Shown: in pieces, positions 34,547-42,403 of the stretch
How the letters are laid out: every line of letters begins with the position of its first letter
How positions within the stretch are numbered: position 1 is the stretch's first letter
DNA from: Flavobacterium sp.
GTDB lineage: Bacteria > Bacteroidota > Bacteroidia > Flavobacteriales > Flavobacteriaceae
Direction of reading: 5' to 3'
Assembly: GCF_027482425.1 (NCBI RefSeq)
Contig: NZ_JAIXWA010000051.1
Coordinates: 1-45,166 of the forward strand
Length of the DNA: 45,166 nt
Position numbers and translations under genes: made by a program
Notes under the pieces: generated by a model
What the model saw: only the letters and a program-made list of their open reading frames with translations
The model's database searches: none
Told to the model about the DNA's origin: nothing

Positions 34547-34873
34547 ATGAAAACTATCCTATTTACTTTATGCTTGATTGTTTGTTCCTTTACGATGCAA
34601 GCTCAAGAACCCAAAGCACAACCCAAAACACAGTTGGTCGAAGTTTCCTGTGGCCAGTGCCAATTTGGAATGAACGACAAAAAAGGCTGTGATTTGGCCG
34701 TACGCATCGACGGGAAATCCTATTTTGTAGACGGAACGAAACTAGACGATCATGGCGATGCCCATGCGGAGGACGGCTTTTGTTCGGCTGTTCGTAAAGC
34801 GGAAGTCATTGGTGAAATCAAAGGCAACAGGTTTGTGGTGACCTATTTTAAATTACTTCCGTTGAAAAAATAA
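34547..34873 (+). CDS. small exported Cys/His-rich protein (DUF6370-like)
   Basis: A 108-residue protein with signal peptide MKTILFTLCLIVCSFTMQAQ. The mature part holds C35-G-Q-C38, C48, H69 in DDHGDAH73, and C79 in EDGFCSAVRKAEV. The four cysteines and two histidines, spaced as in a metal- or redox-active site, are the only clear functional hint; the sequence matches what I remember of DUF6370. It would act in the periplasm or outer membrane. Start 3 bp after purT and end 2 bp before the Crp/Fnr gene, so it is part of that transcript. Function unknown; it is not a purine enzyme by any visible feature. Confidence 0.72.
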   Translation: MKTILFTLCLIVCSFTMQAQEPKAQPKTQLVEVSCGQCQFGMNDKKGCDLAVRIDGKSYFVDGTKLDDHGDAHAEDGFCSAVRKAEVIGEIKGNRFVVTYFKLLPLKK

Positions 34874-34875
34874 AG

Positions 34876-35451
34876 GTGTACTTACTTACCGAACATATCC
34901 AAAAACATGTTCGCCTCTCTCCTGAAGAGGCGGCGTTGTTTATGGCCCATACGGAAACCCTAACGTACAAAGCTAAATCGGTACTACAGCATGCGGGCAC
35001 GGTGTGTTCGGAGACCTATTTTATCACATCGGGTTTGGTGCGGAGTTTTTATGTGAACGACAACATCGTAGAACATATTCTTCATTTTGCCTGCGAGGGT
35101 TGGTGGATTAGCGATATGTACAGTTTATTTTCGGGAAAGCCGGGCGATTTGTTTATCGAAACCTTGGAAGACACCGATGTCATTGTATTGCCCAAGGCCC
35201 AACAAGAACTCCTTTACCAAAAACTACCCCAACTGGAACGGTATTTTCGTTTTCTGGCTGAGAATTCTTTGGTATCGCATCAAGAGCGATTGCGTGACAA
35301 CATGAGTCGCAGTGCCGAAGAGCGGTTTGAAAAATTTTGCAAGCGCTACCCTGCCCTTATCCAACGGGTGCCGCAAAAGCAGATTGCCTCCTACATTGGC
35401 GTTACGCCTGAGTTTTTTAGCAAGATGAAGGGGAAGATGGTTCGAAAATAA
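34876..35451 (+). CDS. Crp/Fnr family transcriptional regulator
   Basis: A 191-residue regulator. The N-terminal cyclic nucleotide-binding-type beta barrel (about 20-125: SVLQHAGTVCSETYFITSGL, then FFSG-like phosphate region) is followed by a long dimer helix and a C-terminal helix-turn-helix with recognition helix around IASYIGVTPEFFSKMKGK. No Fnr-type cysteines are evident at the N-terminus, so oxygen sensing by a 4Fe-4S cluster is unlikely. The GTG start is chosen because it lies 2 bp after the previous stop (aaaggtg), gives the full barrel, and no earlier in-frame ATG exists. Adjacent to pirin and FMN-reductase genes, which it might regulate. Confidence 0.87.
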   Translation: MYLLTEHIQKHVRLSPEEAALFMAHTETLTYKAKSVLQHAGTVCSETYFITSGLVRSFYVNDNIVEHILHFACEGWWISDMYSLFSGKPGDLFIETLEDTDVIVLPKAQQELLYQKLPQLERYFRFLAENSLVSHQERLRDNMSRSAEERFEKFCKRYPALIQRVPQKQIASYIGVTPEFFSKMKGKMVRK

Positions 35452-35476
35452 AACCTCAAACAATCAATCAAACTTG

Positions 35477-35555
35477 ACTTCTAGCCCCGATAGGAGCGAC
35501 ATCCCCGTAACGCAGTGGAGGGATATAGCGGATAGCGGGAAGATACTGGATAAAG
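35477..35555 (+). repeat. palindromic intergenic repeat element C
   Basis: Contains tagccccgata (35482-), gcgacatccc, a 14-base loop, gggatatagcg and gatagcggga (ending 35540). Inner stem atccc/gggat and outer stem cccg/cggg (35486-35489 with 35536-35539) can pair around the loop. I remember this AGCCCCGAT...GCGGGA repeat from many flavobacterial intergenic regions; not searched. It lies between the Crp/Fnr gene and the pirin promoter. Confidence 0.65.
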
Positions 35556-35630
35556 AACAAAAACGTCTGCTTCAAAAAATCAAAATCATTTTCTTAACCT
35601 AAATTAAGTGCTCCAAAACAAGACCTCGCC

Positions 35631-35638
35631 TACCTTTG
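35631..35638 (+). promoter_or_regulatory. -7 box TACCTTTG for pirin
   Basis: Exact TAnnTTTG match 30 bp before the ATG at 35669, overlapping the alternative ATG at 35636. Confidence 0.65.
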
Positions 35639-35668
35639 TATCGAACTAATGATTACTTTTTAAACGAG

Positions 35669-36397
35669 ATGAAAAATACTGTTATCCATAGATCCAACAC
35701 CCGTGGTTATGCCAATCACGGTTGGCTAGAAGCCCGTCACACCTTTAGTTTTGCGGGGTATTATGATCCCAATCGGGTGCAATTTGGCGTCCTTCGTGTG
35801 CTCAATGATGATATAGTGGCCGGCGGCATGGGCTTTGGTACGCATCCACACGACAATATGGAAATCATCACGATTCCACTGGAAGGCGATTTGGCCCACA
35901 AAGACAGCATGAACAATGCTGAAACCATCAAATTCGGTGACGTGCAAGTGATGAGTGCAGGAACAGGCATTCAACATAGTGAGTTCAACCCCAATCACGA
36001 CCGTCGTACGAATTTGCTACAAATTTGGGTGTTCCCAAAATACCGCAATGTCGAACCCCGTTACCAACAAATTACCTTGCATGTTCCGGATCGTGAGGGG
36101 AAATTTCAACAAATTTTATCGCCCAATGCCGACGATGAAGGCGTATGGATTCACCAAGATGCGTGGTTCCATATGGGGAACTTTAAAGCAGGTAATGCGG
36201 CTAAGTATACCTTTAAAAAAGAAGGCAACGGTTTGTATGTTTTTGTGATTAAAGGAGCTTTGACTGTGGACGGCCAGGAATTAGGGCTTCGTGACGGTAT
36301 GGGCATTTGGACTGACGGTGCTCAATTGGCCACGGTTGATTTTCAAATGACCGAAGACACGGAATTGTTATTGATGGAAGTCCCCATGTTTCAATAA
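35669..36397 (+). CDS. pirin family protein
   Basis: A 242-residue double-cupin protein. The N-terminal cupin contains the metal ligands in GMGFGTHPHDNMEIITIPLEG (two histidines and a glutamate) and SAGTGIQHSEFN; the C-terminal cupin follows HIGNF/WFHMGNFKAGN. Pirins of this type (YhhW-like) have quercetin 2,3-dioxygenase activity in some species, but the natural substrate is rarely known. Start at 35669 because the promoter box overlaps the earlier ATG. An FMN reductase gene follows at 36553, the two separated by a probable gene remnant. Confidence 0.92.
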   Translation: MKNTVIHRSNTRGYANHGWLEARHTFSFAGYYDPNRVQFGVLRVLNDDIVAGGMGFGTHPHDNMEIITIPLEGDLAHKDSMNNAETIKFGDVQVMSAGTGIQHSEFNPNHDRRTNLLQIWVFPKYRNVEPRYQQITLHVPDREGKFQQILSPNADDEGVWIHQDAWFHMGNFKAGNAAKYTFKKEGNGLYVFVIKGALTVDGQELGLRDGMGIWTDGAQLATVDFQMTEDTELLLMEVPMFQ

Positions 36398-36550
36398 ATA
36401 TACTTAAGAGATCATTTTTTTGGCGACAGTAGTAAAGAGCAGGCCTTACTTATTCGAATCTTAATCATGACGCTGATTCTTGTTCCTTTGATGGCCTATG
36501 TGTTGTTACCGCTTTTACGTAATCATTTTGGAGCTTGGCTTCACACGTAA
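36398..36550 (+). pseudogene. probable remnant of a membrane protein gene
   Basis: Directly after, and in frame with, the pirin stop codon the DNA stays open for 50 codons. It encodes a polar stretch and then a membrane-like segment (MTLILVPLMAYVLLPLLR from the ATG at 36467) and stops at 36548-36550. This C-terminus resembles the end of the two-helix membrane tail found in antibiotic-biosynthesis-monooxygenase proteins. The preceding bulk of such a protein is absent, so I read this as the leftover end of a deleted gene. A very small functional membrane protein of 27 residues is the alternative. Confidence 0.4.
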
Positions 36551-36552
36551 CT

Positions 36553-37077
36553 ATGAAAAAAATTATTGCTTTTGGCGGCTCGACTAGCCGAACTTCGATC
36601 AACAAACAACTCGCTTCTTATGCCGCGCACTTGGTTGCCGACGCTTCGGTTGAAGTATTGGATTTAAATGATTACCCGCTTCCGCTATTTTCGGTCGATT
36701 TGGAAAAAGAGGGCATCCCCCAAGCGGCGCATGATTTTTATGAAAAAATAGGCTCGGCCGACTTGCTGGTGGTTTCACTAGCCGAGCACAACGGAGCCTA
36801 CTCAGCTGCCTTTAAAAACTTGTTGGATTGGACTTCCCGTATCAACCCTAAAAATTTTCAAAACAAACCGATGCTGCTTCTCGCGACTTCTCCAAGGGCA
36901 CGCGGCGGGGCAAGTGTTTTGGAAATGGCGCAAAATAGATTCCCGTATCAAGGGGCACAGCTCAAAGGCACGTTTTCCTTACCCAGTTTTTATGAAAACT
37001 TTGATGTAAACAATGGAATCATCCAACCCGAAATCAAGGCGCAATTGGAAGCTATTGTTCGCGGTATCGAATTCTAA
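36553..37077 (+). CDS. NAD(P)H-dependent FMN reductase family oxidoreductase
   Basis: A 174-residue flavodoxin-fold enzyme. GGSTSRTSINKQLA near the N-terminus binds the FMN phosphate, and LVVSLAEHNGAYSAAFKNLL plus LLLATSPRARGGASVLEM are characteristic of the FMN_red / azoreductase-like family. The start at 36553 is preferred to the earlier frame (36535) since MKKIIAFGGSTSR begins as the family does. It follows pirin (and the remnant), so it may be cotranscribed from the pirin promoter. Probable role: two-electron reduction of quinones or free flavin; the acceptor is unknown. Confidence 0.85.
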   Translation: MKKIIAFGGSTSRTSINKQLASYAAHLVADASVEVLDLNDYPLPLFSVDLEKEGIPQAAHDFYEKIGSADLLVVSLAEHNGAYSAAFKNLLDWTSRINPKNFQNKPMLLLATSPRARGGASVLEMAQNRFPYQGAQLKGTFSLPSFYENFDVNNGIIQPEIKAQLEAIVRGIEF

Positions 37078-37097
37078 TCAGGGCAGGTAATTTTTTG

Positions 37098-37105
37098 TAT
37101 TTTTG
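37098..37105 (+). promoter_or_regulatory. -7 box TATTTTTG for fabD
   Basis: Exact TAnnTTTG match 44 bp before the ATG at 37150. Confidence 0.6.
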
Positions 37106-37149
37106 TTACCAAGATACAATAAGCCATTAATTAATACCCGATGCATCAT

Positions 37150-38022
37150 ATGAAAGCATACGTTTTCCCAGGTCAGGGAGCTCAATTTACCGGTATGGGT
37201 AAAGACTTATATGAAAGCTCAGCAGTTGCGCGTGAGTTATTTGAAAAAGCCAATGAAATTTTAGGTTTTCGCATTACCGACATTATGTTTGAAGGGACGG
37301 CTGAACAGTTAAAAGAAACCAAAGTAACCCAACCTGCGGTATTTTTGCATTCGGTGATTTTGGCAAAAACCTTAGCCGATTTCCAACCCGAAATGGTGGC
37401 TGGACATTCCTTAGGGGAATTCTCAGCTTTGGTCGCCTGTGGCGCTTTGTCTTTTGAAGACGGTTTGAAATTGGTTTCACAACGTGCTTTAGTGATGCAG
37501 AAGGCCTGTGAAATTACACCTTCTACGATGGCGGCAGTGTTGAATTTGGACGATAAAATAGTAGAAGATATTTGTGCCTCCATTGACGGTGTTGTGGTGG
37601 CTGCCAATTACAACTGTCCCGGACAATTGGTGATTTCGGGCGAATTTAAAGCGGTGGAAGAAGCCTGTGAAAAAATGAAAGAAGCAGGTGCCAAACGCGC
37701 CTTATTATTACCGGTGGGCGGTGCTTTCCACTCACCCATGATGGAACCCGCTCGTGAAGAATTGGCCGCGGCGATTGAAGCAACCCATTTCAACGACCCA
37801 ATTTGTCCCGTGTACCAAAATGTAACAGCAAGCGCGGTAAAAGATGCCGCCACCATTAAAAAGAATTTAATCATTCAATTGACAGCACCTGTAAAATGGA
37901 CCCAATCGGTAGAACAAATGATTGCTGACGGCGCTACTTCATTTACGGAAGTGGGTCCTGGGAAAGTATTGGTAGGATTGGTCAATAAAATTAATAAAGA
38001 AGTAACCACAATTTCGGCATAA
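37150..38022 (+). CDS. fabD: malonyl-CoA:ACP transacylase
   Basis: A 290-residue cytosolic enzyme that loads malonyl groups onto acyl carrier protein for fatty acid synthesis. AYVFPGQGAQFTGMGKDLYE opens the fold; the serine nucleophile is in AGHSLGEFSALV and the paired histidine in GGAFHSPMMEP. The C-terminal KVLVGLVNKIN segment is normal. A methionine at 37141 (MHHMKAYVF) is an alternative start; MKAYVF is the usual beginning. The stop overlaps the next small gene's start by one base (TAATG). No other fab genes adjoin it. Confidence 0.95.
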   Translation: MKAYVFPGQGAQFTGMGKDLYESSAVARELFEKANEILGFRITDIMFEGTAEQLKETKVTQPAVFLHSVILAKTLADFQPEMVAGHSLGEFSALVACGALSFEDGLKLVSQRALVMQKACEITPSTMAAVLNLDDKIVEDICASIDGVVVAANYNCPGQLVISGEFKAVEEACEKMKEAGAKRALLLPVGGAFHSPMMEPAREELAAAIEATHFNDPICPVYQNVTASAVKDAATIKKNLIIQLTAPVKWTQSVEQMIADGATSFTEVGPGKVLVGLVNKINKEVTTISA

Positions 38023-38285
38023 TGATGAAAAAGATTGTATTTAGTATTGCATCCCTACTGCTATTCGTTGGGTGCAAAGAAACGACTCAAGAGAAACTAG
38101 ATGCCGCCAAAGATGCGGTATCGCAAGAAGTAAAAGAAAAAGTGGATTCGGTGACTACCAAAACAGAAAAAGCATTGGATTCAACTACGAAAAAAATTAA
38201 ATCTAAAGTAGATACGCTTTTGGTAAAAGGCGCTACGAAAGTTGAAGAAAAAGCCAAAGCAATTAAAGAAAGTGCAAAACAGTAA
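38022..38285 (+). CDS. small lysine/alanine-rich lipoprotein
   Basis: An 87-residue protein with lipoprotein signal peptide and lipobox LLFVGCKE (cysteine at 18). The mature part is a highly charged, heptad-like helix rich in K, E, A, T (KEKVDSVTTKTEKALDSTTK), reminiscent of LEA or apolipoprotein-type helices. A second in-frame ATG at 38025 could also be used. It is translationally coupled to fabD. It would sit on a membrane surface in the periplasm; its role is unknown. Similar to, but not a copy of, the next gene. Confidence 0.75.
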   Translation: MMKKIVFSIASLLLFVGCKETTQEKLDAAKDAVSQEVKEKVDSVTTKTEKALDSTTKKIKSKVDTLLVKGATKVEEKAKAIKESAKQ

Positions 38286-38328
38286 ACGCTTTAAACTTAT
38301 TAAACTTTTTTAACTTATCAAACTTATC

Positions 38329-38353
38329 AACCCCCTTAAACAGGGGTTTTTTT
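38329..38353 (+). terminator. terminator after the fabD-lipoprotein unit
   Basis: 6-bp stem aacccc/ggggtt with an 8-base loop, then a run of T. Short repeats of aaacttat precede it. Confidence 0.7.
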
Positions 38354-38477
38354 ATACCTTGAAGTGTTAAAAAATACTTTTTTTTCGATTCTTGTCGAAC
38401 ATCGTATTTTTTTGGCATTCGATTTGTAATAGGGGAATTAGTTCTTTTTATTTATTAATTCTTAATCCCTTAAAAAA

Positions 38478-38744
38478 ATGAAAAAAGTAATGTTGAGCTT
38501 CGCTGTAATCGGAGCATTGATGGTGGTTTCTTGCGAGAAAAAAACCGATGAAAAAGTAGTGTCTGAAACTGAAAAGATTGCAGATACTTTGGAAAAAGAG
38601 GCTGATACCGCAGCCACCAAAATCGAGGCTACCATTGAAGAAACCGGAGATGCTGTGAAAGCCGCTGGTGAAGAAGCCAAAGAGACTGCGAAAGAGGGTG
38701 CTGATAAAGCAACCACTGCCGCGAAAGAAGCTGTAAAGAAATAA
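38478..38744 (+). CDS. small acidic/alanine-rich lipoprotein
   Basis: An 88-residue protein with lipoprotein signal MKKVMLSFAVIGALMVVSCEK (cysteine 19 as the lipid site) and a long charged helix of T, A, E and K (TAATKIEATIEETGDAVKAA). The signal peptide closely resembles that of the 44702 gene (MKKVFLSLAVIAALTVVSCK). The mature helix resembles that of the neighbour at 38022 in composition. The promoter was not identified: a TA followed by a long T run near 38405 does not fit the spacing. Ends at a bidirectional terminator. Role unknown, probably a membrane-anchored helical coat or spacer. Confidence 0.78.
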   Translation: MKKVMLSFAVIGALMVVSCEKKTDEKVVSETEKIADTLEKEADTAATKIEATIEETGDAVKAAGEEAKETAKEGADKATTAAKEAVKK

Positions 38745-38770
38745 TTTACAGGCCAATTAGTTGTAAAAAA

Positions 38771-38793
38771 AAGAGGGCTTAGGCCCTCTTTTT
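38771..38793. terminator. bidirectional terminator
   Basis: 8-bp perfect stem aagagggc/gccctctt with a 4-base loop and A/T-rich flanks, between the lipoprotein gene and the convergent galE. Confidence 0.85.
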
Positions 38794-38804
38794 GATTTTA
38801 TGGA

Positions 38805-39818
38805 TTATGATCTAATCTTTTGCTCCCATTTCCAAGCGCTGGCTAATGCCTCTTCTAGCGTAGATTGCGCTTTCCATCCTAATACCGTATTGGCTTTGTC
38901 GGTATTGGCATATGCTTCCGTAATATCACCTTCTCGACGCCCTACAATTTGATAGTTTAAGGGTTTTCCACTCACTTTCTCAAAAGTTTTGATGACCTCC
39001 AAAACCGAGCTTCCTGTACCCGTTCCTAAGTTGAAGGTTTCCACTTTTTCGGTGTTTTTTTGGTGTAGTAAGCGTTGTAAGGCAACCACATGAGCTTTTG
39101 CCAAATCAACCACATGGATATAATCCCGAATAGCCGTCCCGTCGAGGGTAGGATAATCATCCCCAAAGACGGAAAGTTTTTCACGAAGTCCGATGGCCGT
39201 TTGCGTTATAAACGGGACTAGATTTTGAGGCACCCCCAAGGGTAACTCTCCGATCTCGGCTGAAGGATGCGACCCGATAGGGTTAAAATACCGCAACAAA
39301 ATCGCATTGATATGGGTGACTTTAGTTGTATCGGTGATAATTTCTTCTCCGATTTGTTTGGTATTGCCATAGGGAGAAATGGCGGGTTGCACCGAAGCAT
39401 CCTCCGTGATTGGCATTTGTTTAGCCTGACCGTACACGGTACATGACGAACTGAAAATGAAATTGGCTTGGGGAAGTTGTGCCAACGATTGTAACACATA
39501 CACCAAGGCATTAATATTATTTTCATAATACAACAACGGATTTTCAACACTTTCCCCCACTGCTTTGCTGGCCGCAAAATGGATTACTCCCGATACATCC
39601 TTATGCCGTTGGAAAAAATCGTGCACCGTTGCTTTCTCGCGCAAATCAATCTGCTCAAATTGGGGTTTTTTACCCGTAATTCGTTCAATTCCCTCTAAAA
39701 CATCGAGTGAAGAATTGGACAAATTATCCAAGGCTATAACATCAAATCCTTCGTTTTGCAATTCAACAACGGTATGCGACCCTATAAATCCTAACCCCCC
39801 TGTGACAACAATTTTCAT
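38805..39818 (-). CDS. galE: UDP-glucose 4-epimerase
   Basis: A 337-residue NAD-dependent short-chain dehydrogenase/reductase interconverting UDP-glucose and UDP-galactose (or the N-acetyl forms). Rossmann motif TGGLGFIGSH at 6-15; catalytic S/C-T-V-Y region SSSCTVYG and the YxxxK pair in SPYGNTKQIGEE. The C-terminal NLGTGTGSSVLEVIKTF segment is family-typical. The ATG at 39818 (MKIVVTGGLGF) is correct; the longer frame to 39917 overlaps the previous gene. It follows the DegT aminotransferase by 13 bp, so both are one minus-strand operon, probably for surface glycan or LPS sugars. Confidence 0.95.
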   Translation of the reverse strand: MKIVVTGGLGFIGSHTVVELQNEGFDVIALDNLSNSSLDVLEGIERITGKKPQFEQIDLREKATVHDFFQRHKDVSGVIHFAASKAVGESVENPLLYYENNINALVYVLQSLAQLPQANFIFSSSCTVYGQAKQMPITEDASVQPAISPYGNTKQIGEEIITDTTKVTHINAILLRYFNPIGSHPSAEIGELPLGVPQNLVPFITQTAIGLREKLSVFGDDYPTLDGTAIRDYIHVVDLAKAHVVALQRLLHQKNTEKVETFNLGTGTGSSVLEVIKTFEKVSGKPLNYQIVGRREGDITEAYANTDKANTVLGWKAQSTLEEALASAWKWEQKIRS

Positions 39819-39831
39819 GTACTTTCTATTT

Positions 39832-40959
39832 TTATATAAAATCCAAAATGGTATCGGTAATAAAACGAATCTGTTCGTCATCCAGTTCCGTATGCATGGG
39901 TAGTGCGATAACTTCATCCACCAACTGATTGGTTACGGGAAAATCTTCCTCACGGTAACGCACATCCAAATAGGCTTTTTGACGGTGTAACGGGATGGGA
40001 TAATAGATGGCACAGGGAATTCCTTTTTCTTGTAAATGCGCCAGTAAGGCATCGCGTTTGCCATTTAGAATGCGAATTACATATTGATGAAACACATGGC
40101 AATCACATTGCTCACAAATCGTAGACACCCAAATATTCGGGTTGCTTCCCAAGGCGGCGCTATACTTACGAGCCGCTTCTTGACGCGCACGGTTGTAGTG
40201 GTCCAAATGGGGAAGTTTTGCTTTTAACACAGCGGCTTGAATACTATCCAGTCGCGAGTTGACACCTACCACATCGTGATGATACCGCACGTACATACCG
40301 TGATTGACGATCCCTCTTAGGGTATGCGCCAAGGCATCATCGTTCGTAAAAATCGCCCCACCATCGCCATAACATCCTAAATTTTTGGATGGAAAAAATG
40401 AGGTAGCTCCTACATGACCGATGGTCCCTACTTTTCGTTTGACACCATCGGCACTCGTGTAATCAGCTCCAATCGCTTGAGCATTGTCTTCAATAACATA
40501 CAGATTAAACTCTTTGGCAATGGCCATAATCGCATCCATATTGGCCGCACGACCAAACAAATGTACCGGAACAATCGCTTTGGTTTTGGGCGTAATCGCT
40601 TTGCGAATTCCTTCCAAAGATATGTTCATATTATTGAGATCCACATCTACTAAAACTGGAGTCAATTGCAACAAAGCAATGACCTCAACGGTAGCTGCGA
40701 AGGTAAAATCGGCTGTAATTACTTCATCACCAGGTTGCAACCCCAATCCCATCATGGCAATTTGCAATGCATCGGTTCCATTCGCACAAGGAATTACATG
40801 TTTTACCCCCAAATACGCCTCTAAATCGGCTTGAAATTGATGCACTAGGGGTCCATTAATGTAGGTGGTAGTATCTAAAACCTCTTGGATGGAAGCATTG
40901 ACTTCTTCCTTTATTTTATCGTATTGACTTTTTAAGTCAACCATTTGTAATTTTTTCAT
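39832..40959 (-). CDS. DegT/DnrJ/EryC1/StrS family sugar aminotransferase
   Basis: A 375-residue PLP enzyme that aminates a keto group of a nucleotide sugar, usually for LPS, capsule or glycoprotein sugars. KKLQMVDLKSQYDKIKEEV opens the fold; the PLP lysine lies in ATSFFPSKNLGCYGDGGA; ALYTS-like RLDSIQAAVLKAKL follows. The ATG at 40959 is used because a TACTTTTG box at 40979-40986 precedes it. First gene of a two-gene minus-strand operon with galE, suggesting a UDP-sugar pathway; its exact substrate (for instance a UDP-4-keto or 3-keto sugar) is unknown. Confidence 0.92.
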   Translation of the reverse strand: MKKLQMVDLKSQYDKIKEEVNASIQEVLDTTTYINGPLVHQFQADLEAYLGVKHVIPCANGTDALQIAMMGLGLQPGDEVITADFTFAATVEVIALLQLTPVLVDVDLNNMNISLEGIRKAITPKTKAIVPVHLFGRAANMDAIMAIAKEFNLYVIEDNAQAIGADYTSADGVKRKVGTIGHVGATSFFPSKNLGCYGDGGAIFTNDDALAHTLRGIVNHGMYVRYHHDVVGVNSRLDSIQAAVLKAKLPHLDHYNRARQEAARKYSAALGSNPNIWVSTICEQCDCHVFHQYVIRILNGKRDALLAHLQEKGIPCAIYYPIPLHRQKAYLDVRYREEDFPVTNQLVDEVIALPMHTELDDEQIRFITDTILDFI

Positions 40960-40978
40960 ACATCGTCTTAATACAAAA

Positions 40979-40986
40979 CAAAAGTA
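40979..40986 (-). promoter_or_regulatory. -7 box TACTTTTG for the DegT-galE operon
   Basis: Exact TAnnTTTG match on the minus strand, 19 bp upstream of the ATG at 40959. Confidence 0.65.
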
Positions 40987-41111
40987 CATAAAATCTCCAT
41001 GCGCTTTACGACCCCCATTCTCTTTTTCGATTTAAAGTTTCGTAAAAATCCGACTACTTTCCACAACGCATTTGACGAGAAAAACGCTTCCCATCTTCCA
41101 CATTTTATTTG

Positions 41112-41119
41112 TATTTTAG
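41112..41119 (+). promoter_or_regulatory. possible -7 box TATTTTAG for waaA
   Basis: One base from TAnnTTTG, 18 bp before the ATG at 41138. Confidence 0.4.
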
Positions 41120-41137
41120 CCCAGAAAAATTCCCATA

Positions 41138-42403
41138 ATGCAGTTTGCTTACTCCTTACTCATCCGCTTTGTGGCGCTAATTCTCCCTCTTTTGGCCCGT
41201 TTCAATGCCAAATTACAGCGGTTTGTGGAGGGCCGGAAATCGGTTTGGGACACCTTGGAAAAAGAACTACACGGCCGCGATAACACGCTTTGGTTTCATG
41301 CCGCTTCTTTGGGCGAATACGAGCAAGGACTTCCCGTGATGGAACAAATAAAATTGAAATACCCCAATCATACGCTTGTACTCACGTTCTTTTCTCCTTC
41401 GGGGTATGAGGTACGAAAAAACAACACTGTTGCCAACATCACGGTGTACTTACCTTTGGATACTCCCGAAAATGCCCATCGTTTTTTACAAACGGTTCGG
41501 CCTCAAATGGCTTTTTTTATCAAATATGAATTTTGGCCTAACTACTTGAAACAATTGCGTCAACAAGCAATTCCGACTTTTTTAATTTCGGGTGTTTTCC
41601 GACCCAATCAAGTTTTCTTTAAAGTGTATGGCGGATTTTACCGCAATGCTTTGCGCACATTTACCCACTTTTTTGTTCAAAATAACCTATCCAAAACCCT
41701 TTTACAATCCATTGGAATAATGGCGGTTTCGGTTTCAGGCGACACGCGTTTTGATCGCGTCAATGCCGTGCTGCAACGCGAGTATACGCTTGATTTTATG
41801 GAACAATATACACAGGGCGCCACTACTATTGTTATTGGGAGTTCATGGCCCAAAGATGAAGAACTGTTGGCGCATTATATCAATGAAGCACCTGAGAACC
41901 TAAAGTTTGTCCTTGCACCGCACAATATAAAAACCGAACAGCTGAATGCTTTTGAAGCGCAATTGAAACGTCCCTCAATTCGGTATTCACAAAGAGACAC
42001 ATTGCCGCTTAAAGATTTTGCCATTTTAATTGTTGACACGGTGGGGCTACTGACTAAAATTTATGCCTATGCTGATATCGCCTATGTGGGCGGTGGATTT
42101 GGTCATCCGGGCGTTCATAATGTTTTGGAACCCGCTACTTTTGGCATTCCCATTGTGGTTGGTCCGCATTACGAGCATTTTGCAGAAGCCACAGCGCTGG
42201 TTCATTTGGGAGGATGCGTAAGTATTTCGAATGAATCGGAATTAAAAGCGATACTCGACACATGGATTACCAATTCCAAAGAACGAAAAGAAAAAGGCAA
42301 CCTTTGCGCTACCTTTGTCCAAAAAAATACGGGAGCTACCGAACATATTGTTTCCTATATTACTACTAATTACATACCTACATTGACGCATGAAAAAATG
42401 TAA
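41138..42403 (+). CDS. waaA: 3-deoxy-D-manno-octulosonic acid (Kdo) transferase
   Basis: A 421-residue inner-membrane-bound GT-B glycosyltransferase (family GT30) that adds Kdo to lipid A precursor on the cytoplasmic face. An N-terminal hydrophobic segment anchors it; HAASLGEYEQGLPV carries the catalytic glutamate; the C-terminal domain has VGGGFGHPGVHNVLEPATFG and PHYEHF, the sugar-nucleotide-binding region. Length is normal. In many Bacteroidota one WaaA makes a single-Kdo core. The coding end overlaps the start of the next gene by 14 bp, linking it to the S46 peptidase. GalE and DegT run in the opposite direction, a small LPS-related neighbourhood. Confidence 0.93.
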   Translation: MQFAYSLLIRFVALILPLLARFNAKLQRFVEGRKSVWDTLEKELHGRDNTLWFHAASLGEYEQGLPVMEQIKLKYPNHTLVLTFFSPSGYEVRKNNTVANITVYLPLDTPENAHRFLQTVRPQMAFFIKYEFWPNYLKQLRQQAIPTFLISGVFRPNQVFFKVYGGFYRNALRTFTHFFVQNNLSKTLLQSIGIMAVSVSGDTRFDRVNAVLQREYTLDFMEQYTQGATTIVIGSSWPKDEELLAHYINEAPENLKFVLAPHNIKTEQLNAFEAQLKRPSIRYSQRDTLPLKDFAILIVDTVGLLTKIYAYADIAYVGGGFGHPGVHNVLEPATFGIPIVVGPHYEHFAEATALVHLGGCVSISNESELKAILDTWITNSKERKEKGNLCATFVQKNTGATEHIVSYITTNYIPTLTHEKM

